From positions 26,797-90,796 of the forward strand of contig NZBU01000012.1 in the NCBI GenBank assembly GCA_002688035.1: a stretch of DNA of 64,000 bases, written 5' to 3'. Source of the DNA: Candidatus Iainarchaeum sp. GTDB taxonomy: Archaea; Iainarchaeota; Iainarchaeia; Iainarchaeales; GCA-2688035. A model generated the notes under the pieces. The model saw only the letters and a program-made list of their open reading frames with translations. It ran no database searches and was not told the origin of the DNA. Within the stretch, counting starts at the first letter, position 1; the number at the start of each line of letters is the position of its first letter. The position numbers were made by a program, and so were the translations under genes. Positions 8,541 through 17,340 of this stretch are shown here, in pieces.

Positions 8541-9593
8541 ATGGTTTCATCAACCACTATATATGGTTTCAGCTCCAATGTTTGCGGTGATTTTGTGAAA
8601 AAAGAAGTTTCTTTGAAAATAAGTGGGATGCATTGCACCAGCTGCGAAAAGCTAATTCAAGACGGACTCTTGGAGCTCGAGGGTGTGGAAACTGTCCAAG
8701 TTAGTTTTGCAAATGAAAAAGCCAAAGTGGTTTTTGATGATAAAAAAGTCTCGCTTGACAAAATAGAGGGGGAAGTGCTGGAGCTTGGCTATGAAGTAAA
8801 AGGAAGCTCTGACAGCTCTACCAAAACAAAGAACACCACGGCCCAAAAGATGTCTATAAGGCAAGGTATTGTTTATGGCCTGGTTCCGCACATTGGATGC
8901 ATTGGTTTTATTGTGGCTTCAATTCTCGGAGCCACGATTGCGGTTGAATTCTTCAAGCCACTGCTCATGAATCCATGGTTCTTTCACATTCTCATATTGA
9001 TTTCAATCGGCTTTGCAACACTCTCCTCGGCATTCTATCTTAGAAAGCAAGGCATATTCTCAATGCAGGGCATTAAAAGAAAAAAGAAATATCTAGCCAC
9101 AATGTATGGGAGTACAGTTGGAATAAACCTAATCCTGTTCCTAGTGATTTTCCCGATGCTTGCAAACCTTGACACAGGATCTTTTGCCAATCCTACGGGT
9201 ATGGTTACCTTAGCGGGAGCGCAAGGCAATTCAACTGCTTCAGATTCACTTCTGCGTTTACAATCAAACATTCCTTGCCCAGGGCACGCTCCTTTAATCT
9301 CTGGCGAACTCAAGAGCATTGAGGGGATAACAGGGGTAAAGTATGAGTTTCCGAATTATTTTGATGTTGCATTTGACTCAAGCAAGACATCAAAGGATAA
9401 AATATTTGCTCTTGAGGTTTTTGAGATTTACACCGCAACACTAATAAGTGAGTCTCTTCCAGATCCAGAGGAGAAAGTTTCTTTCGCAGCAATACAAGAG
9501 GTTGAATCTCTTGGAACAGGAAACGTTCAGCCTTCAGGAACCTGTGGAGGGACTTGTGGCGGTGGCTGTGGTGGCTGCGGCTGTGGTGGATAA
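8541..9593 (+). CDS. HMA-domain membrane protein with Gly/Cys-rich tail
   Basis: ISGMHCTSCEKLIQDGLLELEGVETVQVSFANEKAKV; several TM; C-terminus GTCGGTCGGGCGGCGCGG. Confidence 0.75.
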   Translation: MVSSTTIYGFSSNVCGDFVKKEVSLKISGMHCTSCEKLIQDGLLELEGVETVQVSFANEKAKVVFDDKKVSLDKIEGEVLELGYEVKGSSDSSTKTKNTTAQKMSIRQGIVYGLVPHIGCIGFIVASILGATIAVEFFKPLLMNPWFFHILILISIGFATLSSAFYLRKQGIFSMQGIKRKKKYLATMYGSTVGINLILFLVIFPMLANLDTGSFANPTGMVTLAGAQGNSTASDSLLRLQSNIPCPGHAPLISGELKSIEGITGVKYEFPNYFDVAFDSSKTSKDKIFALEVFEIYTATLISESLPDPEEKVSFAAIQEVESLGTGNVQPSGTCGGTCGGGCGGCGCGG

Positions 9594-9617
9594 AATTATT
9601 TTTTGGAGGTATGAAAA

Positions 9618-10082
9618 ATGAAAATGGTGAATAAGGCAATATTTTTTACAGCGCTTCTGGCATTGCTGGTAGTTTCCGGATGTACATCGAACAATCCAAA
9701 CAGTGCAACAGATGCTGCAGACAATTCTGAACAAGCAACTTTTTCAATTCCTGTTGCAAGTATTGGCCAAGAAGCCAAGTGGTATGAGTATGAGTCAAAC
9801 GGCACTACGATAAGATTCTTTGCGGTAAAGGGTAGTGATGGTAGTGTGAAGACTGCGTTTGACGCTTGTGATGTTTGCAATTACTCTAAAAAAGGTTATT
9901 CGCAGCAAGGCAATTTTATGGTTTGCAATAATTGCGGGAACAAGTATCCAATTGATGGTCTTGGAACAGAGAACAAGAGACCTGGCGGATGCTGGCCAAG
10001 CTATTTGCCAAACGAAGTAGTTGGCGAAAATATTGTGATACAGAAAGCCAATCTCGAGAAAGGCAGTGCTTTCTTTGCTTAA
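9618..10082 (+). CDS. DUF2318-like Fe-S/metal lipoprotein
   Basis: Lipobox VVSGC; DACDVCNYSKKGYSQQGNFMVCNNCGNKYPIDGLG...GGCWPSYLP. Confidence 0.8.
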   Translation: MKMVNKAIFFTALLALLVVSGCTSNNPNSATDAADNSEQATFSIPVASIGQEAKWYEYESNGTTIRFFAVKGSDGSVKTAFDACDVCNYSKKGYSQQGNFMVCNNCGNKYPIDGLGTENKRPGGCWPSYLPNEVVGENIVIQKANLEKGSAFFA

Positions 10083-10145
10083 AGAAAAGGGGTTTGTGTT
10101 GGATTTAAATCAAGTTTCAACAAATTAGTTTGATGGTGTAAATAC

Positions 10146-12389
10146 GTGGGAAAGGAAAAAATCGAGACAGCAGGCATTCCAATTCAGGGAATGCATTGCG
10201 CAGCCTGTGCCGTAAGAATAGAGAAGGCATTGCATAAATCACAGGGCGTTGTAAAGGCTAACGTGAATTTTGCCAATGAAAAAGCCACCGTTGAATTTAA
10301 CCCTGCTAACTCCAGTCTTGAAGAAATCTATAATATAATAAAGGATGAGGGCTACGGTATTGTGCAGGGTGGTAAGGATAGTGAGAAAGAAGCAAGGCAG
10401 AAAGAAGTAAGTGATTACAAGAGAAAAGTTATTCTGGCTTTCTTGTTGAGCAGTCCGTTAATGTATATTATGATGGCTTCAATGCTTGGCTGGCCAATAC
10501 CGCAGATTATTATTGATAACAACGCGCTTGCACAATTCCTGCTCGCAACCCCTGTACTGATTGTCGGAAGACATTTCTTCATCCAGGGTTTCAAATCTCT
10601 GTTTAGACTAGTGCCTGACATGAACTCTCTTGTTGCAATAGGAGTAGGCTCTGCCTATACATACAGTTTTGTTGTAACAGTCTTCATATTATCAGGTTCA
10701 ACGCTTTTCTCTGCAATGGACTTATACTATGAGGTTGCTGCTTTTCTGATAAGCTTCATTCTTTTGGGGCGCTATTTTGAGGCAATTGCAAAGGGTAGGA
10801 CTTCCGAGGCGATAAAGAAGCTTTTAGGGTTACAGGTAAAGACTGCTCTTGTTGAAAGAGAGGGCAGGGAGATGGAGGTTCCTATAGAGAACGTTAAGGT
10901 TGGTGACATAGTGATTGTAAAGCCTGGCCAAAAAATTCCTGTGGACGGGAAAATCGTGAGTGGGCACAGCAGTGTTGATGAGTCAATGATTACAGGGGAA
11001 AGCATTCCAGTGGAAAAGATTGTTGGTGACACAGTGATTGGTGCAACCCTCAACAAAACCGGGAGCTTCAAGTTCAAGGCTGAGAAAGTAGGTAAAGATA
11101 CTGCTCTCTCTCAAATAATAAAGCTTGTGGAGGATGCCCAGGCAAGTAAGGCACCAATCCAGGATCTTGCTGACAAAATTTCAAATTACTTTGTGCCAAC
11201 TGTAATGGGGATTGCCATAATCGCGGCCTTAGCCTGGTTTTTTGTCGGTCAAGGTTTTCTTTTCTCTCTTGCAATTTTTATCACGGTTCTTATAATTGCT
11301 TGTCCCTGTGCAATGGGTCTTGCTACTCCAACCGCCGTAATGGTTGGAACAGGTAAAGGTGCGGAACAAGGAATACTTATAAAAAGTGCTGCATCTCTCC
11401 AAAAAGCCCAGGAGATTAATACGGTTGTATTTGATAAAACAGGCACGCTCACAAAAGGGGAACCCGAAGTAACTGACATATTTACTGAATCCTTGTCAAA
11501 GAAAGAAGTTTTGATGTATGCGGCTGTAGCAGAAAAGCGTTCAGAGCATCCTCTTGGAGAATCAATTGTGAACAAGGCAAAACAACAAAAGATTGTGCTA
11601 AAAGACCCAGCTAAATTTAATTCAATAACTGGCAAGGGTGTTGAAGCTAGTTTAGAAGGAAAAAATATTCTGCTTGGAAATCGCGCTTTAATGAAGGAAC
11701 GTAACATTTCGGTGGAAAAGTTTGAACCTAAGCTTGCTGAGTTTGAGTCAGATGGGAAAACTGCAATGCTTGTTGCAGTTAACAAAACTGCTGTTGGAAT
11801 AGTGGCGGTTGCAGATACTCTTAAAGAGTATTCAAAAGAAGCGGTTACAGCACTTCACCAAATGGGGAAACAGGTCGTGATGATTACCGGAGACAATAAG
11901 AGAACCGGTGAAGCAATAGCAAGACAGGTTGGAATCGATAAGGTTCTTGCAGAGGTGCTCCCCGAGGATAAAGCAAATGAGGTGAAGAAGCTTCAAAACA
12001 CAGGAGCAAAAGTTGCAATGGTTGGAGACGGTATAAATGATGCTCCTGCCCTTGTGCAGGCTGATGTTGGAATAGCAATTGGTTCAGGAACGGACATTGC
12101 AATTGAATCAGGAGACATAGTTCTTGTAAAAGATGATCTAAGAGACGTTGTGGTTGCAATAGACTTGAGTAGGTATGCAATGAACAAAATAAAGCAAAAT
12201 TTCTTCTGGGCTTTTGTCTACAACGTTGTTGGCATTCCAGTTGCAGCAGGTCTACTATACCCTTTCACCGGTTTGCTTTTGAGTCCTGTTATTGCAGGAA
12301 CCGCAATGGCTTTCAGTTCTGTAAGTGTGGTAAGCAATTCATTACTCATGAAACGCTATAAACCCAAAATAAAGACTCGCGGAAATTAA
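10146..12389 (+). CDS. copA: Copper-translocating P-type ATPase
   Basis: [59 protein letters not shown]. Confidence 0.95.
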   Translation: MGKEKIETAGIPIQGMHCAACAVRIEKALHKSQGVVKANVNFANEKATVEFNPANSSLEEIYNIIKDEGYGIVQGGKDSEKEARQKEVSDYKRKVILAFLLSSPLMYIMMASMLGWPIPQIIIDNNALAQFLLATPVLIVGRHFFIQGFKSLFRLVPDMNSLVAIGVGSAYTYSFVVTVFILSGSTLFSAMDLYYEVAAFLISFILLGRYFEAIAKGRTSEAIKKLLGLQVKTALVEREGREMEVPIENVKVGDIVIVKPGQKIPVDGKIVSGHSSVDESMITGESIPVEKIVGDTVIGATLNKTGSFKFKAEKVGKDTALSQIIKLVEDAQASKAPIQDLADKISNYFVPTVMGIAIIAALAWFFVGQGFLFSLAIFITVLIIACPCAMGLATPTAVMVGTGKGAEQGILIKSAASLQKAQEINTVVFDKTGTLTKGEPEVTDIFTESLSKKEVLMYAAVAEKRSEHPLGESIVNKAKQQKIVLKDPAKFNSITGKGVEASLEGKNILLGNRALMKERNISVEKFEPKLAEFESDGKTAMLVAVNKTAVGIVAVADTLKEYSKEAVTALHQMGKQVVMITGDNKRTGEAIARQVGIDKVLAEVLPEDKANEVKKLQNTGAKVAMVGDGINDAPALVQADVGIAIGSGTDIAIESGDIVLVKDDLRDVVVAIDLSRYAMNKIKQNFFWAFVYNVVGIPVAAGLLYPFTGLLLSPVIAGTAMAFSSVSVVSNSLLMKRYKPKIKTRGN

Positions 12390-12390
12390 T

Positions 12391-12519
12391 CTAATTTACA
12401 GCATGCTTGATAATCTCAGTAGTACAACTGTGCTTTTCTTTGCATCATTACTCGCATTTTTCTGCCCATTCGCGTTCGGCATAAGAAAAATCGCATGCCT
12501 CACAGTGAAATACTTGCAC
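12391..12519 (-). pseudogene. Small Zn-finger-like ORF interrupted by tandem in-frame TAA-TGA
   Basis: Minus frame: VQVFHCEACDFSYAEREWAEKCE**CKEKHSCTTEIIKHAVN*. Confidence 0.6.
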
Positions 12520-12553
12520 CCACCCTTCTCATATTCTTTAACCCTTAGAATCA

Positions 12554-12994
12554 CTATAGGTCTAGTTCATTAACCCACTCAGGAATCTTTTCGCCTTCAA
12601 CCTTATCATAGACTGGCCAATAAGGTTTGATGTCTATTACCGGTGTGTTGTCCAAAACATCAAGGCCCTTCACTGTTATCTTGTTGCCTTCTCTTCCAAG
12701 AAGCTTTACGGTTGTAATTGCAATAGGGTTTGGTCTGGCAGGGCATCTACAAGAAAAGATTCCAACCACTGGGACATTAGGATTTCCCTGGGGTTTGTGA
12801 GTTATTACGTGCTTCTTAACCTTGTCCATCCAATAAACAATTATAACATGGGAATAATCATCTATTCCATTAAGTGCATCAGTGAATTCTTCGTTAAGTA
12901 TTACTTCTGAAACTTCATTAGCAAAGCTTCCAAAGCGAGGTTCCTTAACATTACTTTTTACAAAACCAATTGGTTTCAAATTAATCTCGTTCAT
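12554..12994 (-). CDS. trmO: tRNA (N6-threonylcarbamoyladenosine37-N6)-methyltransferase family (TrmO/UPF0066)
   Basis: PIGFVKSNVKEPRFG; CRCPARPNPIAITTVKLL; VLDNTPVIDIKPYWP. Confidence 0.85.
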   Translation of the reverse strand: MNEINLKPIGFVKSNVKEPRFGSFANEVSEVILNEEFTDALNGIDDYSHVIIVYWMDKVKKHVITHKPQGNPNVPVVGIFSCRCPARPNPIAITTVKLLGREGNKITVKGLDVLDNTPVIDIKPYWPVYDKVEGEKIPEWVNELDL

Positions 12995-13005
12995 AGTAAC
13001 CTTGG

Positions 13006-14091
13006 TTATCCAAGTTCTTTAAACTCAATGCCTTTTCCAAGCGCAGCCATTTCTCTGAACACATAACTTCCGTCTTCTTCCCGTGTTCCAAGGCGCTGCA
13101 TCCAAATGCTTTCAAATGAAGGGTATATTGAGAGTTCTCCCTTCAGCACGATGGCCGGAACTTTTCCAATATTATAATCCTGAATTAAATCTGCCCCCTC
13201 GGTAGAACTAACATCAATTGTCTGCTCTTCTCCGATTGCGACAGCAAATCTTCCAAGAATGTTTTTGTGAACCATTACATCGTAACAATTCTCACAACTT
13301 TCATCAGCAAGATAGATAATATCAATTAGTCCCTTGGTTTCCCCATTAGTAACATCGATGTAGGGTGGTGCGCTTTCAATTATATAGTAACCACTTTCTG
13401 CCTGCAGACCAGCACTTTTAAGGCTGTCTAGGATTAGTGGGTAAGCATCGATATCATCTGAGAGTAATAGTGCAGGGGCCTTTCCAATACTGTAAGTCGT
13501 GGTAAGCTCCTTTCCCTCATCTGTTGCATAACCAACTGCCTTTTCTTCACCAACAAACACGCCATTCTCTGTCAACGAGTCAATAAAATAGCTTACATCT
13601 GCACAAACTTCACACTCATCAGCTTCAAGGATTATTGCCACGACTTTTCCAACAGTTTTGCCTGAACCAGTATCCTCGTAAGGGGCTGTTGGCTTGTCAA
13701 ACACAAGTGTCTCTCCCCTCTCCTCAAAGCCGTTTGCATTTACCCTTTCAACTTCTCCTTTGAGCACAATTGCTGGTAAACGCTTTATTCCTAATTCAAC
13801 TATAAGCTCTTTTGCTGCCGCAGAGTCTGCCTTTAGCCTTGTCTCACTTAGAATATTTAGGTCAGAGTTCTTGAGATTTGCTTCTGTTCCAGAAGCAGTT
13901 ACACATTCTTTACAGGAAGAGTCAATCAAAACAAGGTCTACTTTTGGAGAGGCTGACGCAAGCTTTACTTCCTCAAGCTTTGCTTTAAAGCTCTCTGAAA
14001 CTTGTGGAACAGTAAACACATTGAACAATACTAGTGCGAGTAATATCCCCATTCCTGCGTATAGGATTGTTTCGATTTCCTTATCCTTCAT
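13006..14091 (-). CDS. Secreted/membrane-anchored protein with three thioredoxin-like CxxC repeats
   Basis: CKEC, CEVC, CENC motifs each followed by a LPAIVLKGE/APALLLSDD/VPAIVLKGE segment. Confidence 0.75.
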   Translation of the reverse strand: MKDKEIETILYAGMGILLALVLFNVFTVPQVSESFKAKLEEVKLASASPKVDLVLIDSSCKECVTASGTEANLKNSDLNILSETRLKADSAAAKELIVELGIKRLPAIVLKGEVERVNANGFEERGETLVFDKPTAPYEDTGSGKTVGKVVAIILEADECEVCADVSYFIDSLTENGVFVGEEKAVGYATDEGKELTTTYSIGKAPALLLSDDIDAYPLILDSLKSAGLQAESGYYIIESAPPYIDVTNGETKGLIDIIYLADESCENCYDVMVHKNILGRFAVAIGEEQTIDVSSTEGADLIQDYNIGKVPAIVLKGELSIYPSFESIWMQRLGTREEDGSYVFREMAALGKGIEFKELG

Positions 14092-14103
14092 TTAAAAACA
14101 CCA

Positions 14104-14352
14104 CTAGCATCCGCCAACCATATTTGGAAGACTTTGTAGGTTATTCTGCAAATTACTTGAAGACGAAACTTTGACAGTGTCTTCTGACTGCAGGCTTAAA
14201 CCATCAAATTCATTGTTTATTTGTTCTTTAAGGTCTGCCAACTCAATTGCTTGCACGCCTGAAAATATTATCAGCAAGCCAAGCACGGCCATTAATACAA
14301 GAACTTTTGTGTTAGCTCCGGCCTTTTCGCTTTTCTTTGTTTCTACAACCAT
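14104..14352 (-). CDS. Small single-TM protein ending in LPNMVGGC
   Basis: 82 aa, TM at N-terminus, C-term ...SNLQNNLQSLPNMVGGC*. Confidence 0.7.
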   Translation of the reverse strand: MVVETKKSEKAGANTKVLVLMAVLGLLIIFSGVQAIELADLKEQINNEFDGLSLQSEDTVKVSSSSNLQNNLQSLPNMVGGC

Positions 14353-14353
14353 T

Positions 14354-15757
14354 TTAACAACCTCCTACCATTCCTGGTAAGTCTTTTAATTGTGAAGGGT
14401 CCTGCCCTGAAACCTGCACTCCCAAAGAAACCATATCTTGTGGGAACCACAATGTTTTCCAGCGCATAACCTCTCTCAAAACTTCTGCATCAGAGTACTC
14501 TGTGTCTCTCATTAAACCCAGTGTTATTGCTAACAGTGCTGGGTTGTGCTGACAACCACATTTTGATTTTCCAACCTCATTAATTCCCTGCGGTCCTATC
14601 CCACAGCAGTACTCACAGCTTATTCCACGGGGGGCCGCAGCTAATTTTAAGTAGCGCTGCCATACTTCAGGACTATTTTGCTCAACCTCGTCTGTAAATG
14701 AGTAATACCATTTAGCCAAGTAATTCAAACTGTTCACAGGATCGTCAAAAGTAATTCCCCCAAGTTCCTCACTATAGGGTGGAGTGCCAGTAGGGTACAT
14801 TGTTGCCATAACATCCTGGTCAGTTTTCGCACTCTTTAATTCCGGGAAAACTGTTGCAACTGCCATTGCTGTACTGTTTACTTCAAAAACATTTACTTTT
14901 GAAAGGTCTGCCCCGCCTACTCCATAGCCACCAGATGCCTTGGCCAGTGCCAAATCAAATGATTCTGAAATATCCCAAATTTGAACCTGGTTAAATAAAA
15001 GAATTGCAGTAACTACAAGCACACTGGCCATCAAAACATTATCCATACCCGGGCTTAGTATTGGTTTTGTTCCTGTTGTTGGGCAGGCAAGGCACTCTTT
15101 TGAATTAAGTTTGTATGATGCAAACACTAACAATGCAAGTGAAAGAACTTTTACTTCAAGTCCCTCTAACGGGAATATGGTCAGTCCTGCACCCACTCCA
15201 ACTAATGAAAGAACCAATGCGCCACAACTTGGGCAGCCCATTCCAACACCTGCAGCCACTATTCCCCCAAGGCCTGATGCACTTCCTTCTGGGTTGCGCA
15301 TGATATTGTAAGCATTAACAATCAGTAAGCTGGATAATGGAATTATAATAGCCAGCGGCAAAAAATTAACAAACGTGTATTTGAACCCGCTCATCTCGGT
15401 ATAGGAAAAGAGGCTGTATGAGGTGTTTGACAGCATCAGAATATAAGTGAGAATATATAGTGCGCCAGTCGTTCCAATGAATGCAAGCAGTCTTTTGTCA
15501 GTTGAAATAACGTGCTTGAATTTGTATGCGATAACTGTTGTTGCTAGCCCAAGTAAGAGTGAAACGCTTCCTGCAACTAGAAGAGTAAGCAAAGCGTACC
15601 TGCGCGAATTCTCCATGAAATAATTAAAAAGCAAAAATTGGCTGAATGGAAATGCCATTGTTAATATGGCAAAAAGCAAAAACGATCCAATGGTTACCCC
15701 GGTAAATATTTTCGCGTATTTTTTGTCAGCTAATAACTTTTTGGCAATTGGCAACAT
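14354..15757 (-). CDS. Polytopic membrane protein with CPSCG, CEYCCG, CGCQHN and C-terminal LPGMVGGC
   Basis: 467 aa; MGCPSCGALVLSLVGVG; ISCEYCCGIGPQGINEVGKSKCGCQHNPALLAI; ...LKDLPGMVGGC*. Confidence 0.75.
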   Translation of the reverse strand: MLPIAKKLLADKKYAKIFTGVTIGSFLLFAILTMAFPFSQFLLFNYFMENSRRYALLTLLVAGSVSLLLGLATTVIAYKFKHVISTDKRLLAFIGTTGALYILTYILMLSNTSYSLFSYTEMSGFKYTFVNFLPLAIIIPLSSLLIVNAYNIMRNPEGSASGLGGIVAAGVGMGCPSCGALVLSLVGVGAGLTIFPLEGLEVKVLSLALLVFASYKLNSKECLACPTTGTKPILSPGMDNVLMASVLVVTAILLFNQVQIWDISESFDLALAKASGGYGVGGADLSKVNVFEVNSTAMAVATVFPELKSAKTDQDVMATMYPTGTPPYSEELGGITFDDPVNSLNYLAKWYYSFTDEVEQNSPEVWQRYLKLAAAPRGISCEYCCGIGPQGINEVGKSKCGCQHNPALLAITLGLMRDTEYSDAEVLREVMRWKTLWFPQDMVSLGVQVSGQDPSQLKDLPGMVGGC

Positions 15758-15941
15758 GGTTTTCCCTTAGTTATTATTCTAGTGAAACTATATATATGCT
15801 TTTATAAAACCATCATAATTCTAAAATTAGCTCTATATCCCAAAGTATATTTTGCGAAACCGCAGGGTATTTAGATAATTTAAAACAATATATTTGCTAT
15901 CAAAAATATACTCCATCAAGTAACCTTCTGAGGGTGAAACT

Positions 15942-16052
15942 ATGGGGGCTGGATGTGGTTCCGAAGATCACGATAGTAAGGCAGAAGCTGGTCATAGTTG
16001 TCCTTGTGGTAGCGGCAAGAAGTATGAGGAATGTTGCGGAAGAGAGGAGTAA
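15942..16052 (+). CDS. SEC-C motif microprotein (36 aa)
   Basis: MGAGCGSEDHDSKAEAGHSCPCGSGKKYEECCGREE*, below ORF-track cutoff. Confidence 0.8.
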   Translation: MGAGCGSEDHDSKAEAGHSCPCGSGKKYEECCGREE

Positions 16053-16258
16053 CTAATTAGAAATACAAAAAATTCCTCTTCTTTTAATTGCCGGTCTGCT
16101 CATAATAGTTGGCTTGGCATATTTTGTTTATCAAGGATTGCCTATTTCTCAGTATGCTGACTTTGATAGTTCTTGGTATGCCCCAAGAGCCTTGCAAAAG
16201 AAGTTATAATCTTTACTACAGATTAGACAAATAGGCAAAAAAAGAATTGTGATGCTTA

Positions 16259-17335
16259 ATGGAAACCGAAAAACTTTTACTGCAACCCAAAGACATTAAG
16301 CCATCTGTTCGTAACTGGAGCGTTCAAGGAGTCCTAAATCCCGCTGTTGCTCGTTTGCCATCAAAAAAAATTGTTTTATTTGCGCGTGTTGCTGAGCGCT
16401 CAGCCCAACACGCAAAAGGTGCTCTCCATTGCCCGGTAATAACTCACAAGAAAGGATTCAGAATTGGCGAGGAGCGCATCAGCAGGAAAGATGTTGCCAG
16501 CGTGGACGGTAATGGTATCAGGCTTAAGAATGGCATTTGCAGACTTTCGACTTTTTCTCATTTAAGAAAAGTTGTCTTGAACAAAAACGGTTTTGATATT
16601 GAGTCCATTGCAGAGAAACCAACTTTTACTGGCACTCCGCACGAGGGTCAGTATGGGGTGGAGGACGCGAGAATAACAAAGCTCGGTCGAAAGTACTTGA
16701 TGACCTATGTTTCTGTTTCTAAAAATGAAGGAGTCTCAACTTCACTTGCAATTTCCAAGAATCTTTCGCAATGGAAGAGAATGGGTATAATTTTTAGGGA
16801 ACAAAACAAGGACTGCGTTATTTTTCCGGAAAAAATCAAGGGCAAGTATGTTGCCCTACATCGTCCTGAGGGATTCTTTGAATTCAGCCAACCGTCAATC
16901 TGGATTTCATACTCAAATGATCTCGTGTATTGGGGTAGAGAGAAAAGCATTATCCAGCCAAGGCCTAATTCTTGGGAGAGCCTGAGGATTGGAGCCGGAG
17001 CAGTTCCACTAAAGACCAGAGAGGGCTGGCTTGAAATTTATCATGGCGTTAAACAGGATGGTGGAAATAAAATTTATAGTGCAGGGGCAATTCTATTGGA
17101 TTTAAAGAATCCTGAAAAAATAATTGCCAGGTCTCCAAAAAACAAGCCCTTGTTCTCTCCATCCAAACAGTATGAAAAAATAGGGTTTGTCAACAATGTT
17201 GTGTTTCCAACAGGCGCGATAATTGATTTAAATAAAAAGGATTTGTTAATATATCTTGGTGCGGCTGATACTTCAATTGCCGTGAAGAGGATGGCTTTAA
17301 CTGAAGTATTCAACAACTTGGAATATATCAAATAG
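16259..17335 (+). CDS. Glycoside hydrolase family 130-like (mannooligosaccharide phosphorylase family)
   Basis: HEGQYGVEDARITKLGRKYLMTYVS; RIGAGAVPLKTREGWLEIYHGV; YLGAADTSIAV. Confidence 0.8.
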   Translation: METEKLLLQPKDIKPSVRNWSVQGVLNPAVARLPSKKIVLFARVAERSAQHAKGALHCPVITHKKGFRIGEERISRKDVASVDGNGIRLKNGICRLSTFSHLRKVVLNKNGFDIESIAEKPTFTGTPHEGQYGVEDARITKLGRKYLMTYVSVSKNEGVSTSLAISKNLSQWKRMGIIFREQNKDCVIFPEKIKGKYVALHRPEGFFEFSQPSIWISYSNDLVYWGREKSIIQPRPNSWESLRIGAGAVPLKTREGWLEIYHGVKQDGGNKIYSAGAILLDLKNPEKIIARSPKNKPLFSPSKQYEKIGFVNNVVFPTGAIIDLNKKDLLIYLGAADTSIAVKRMALTEVFNNLEYIK

Positions 17336-17340
17336 GATCT

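Noticed and set aside
11249-11785. 178-aa minus strand ORF inside copA
   Set aside because: Lies wholly within the CopA coding sequence; no recognisable motif.
16057-16209. Open frame encoding LEIQKIPLLLIAGLLIIVGLAYFVYQGLPISQYADFDSSWYAPRALQKKL
   Set aside because: TM-like and 5 bp after the SEC-C ORF, but lacks ATG/GTG/TTG before the hydrophobic segment; could be a gene with a rare start but unsupported.
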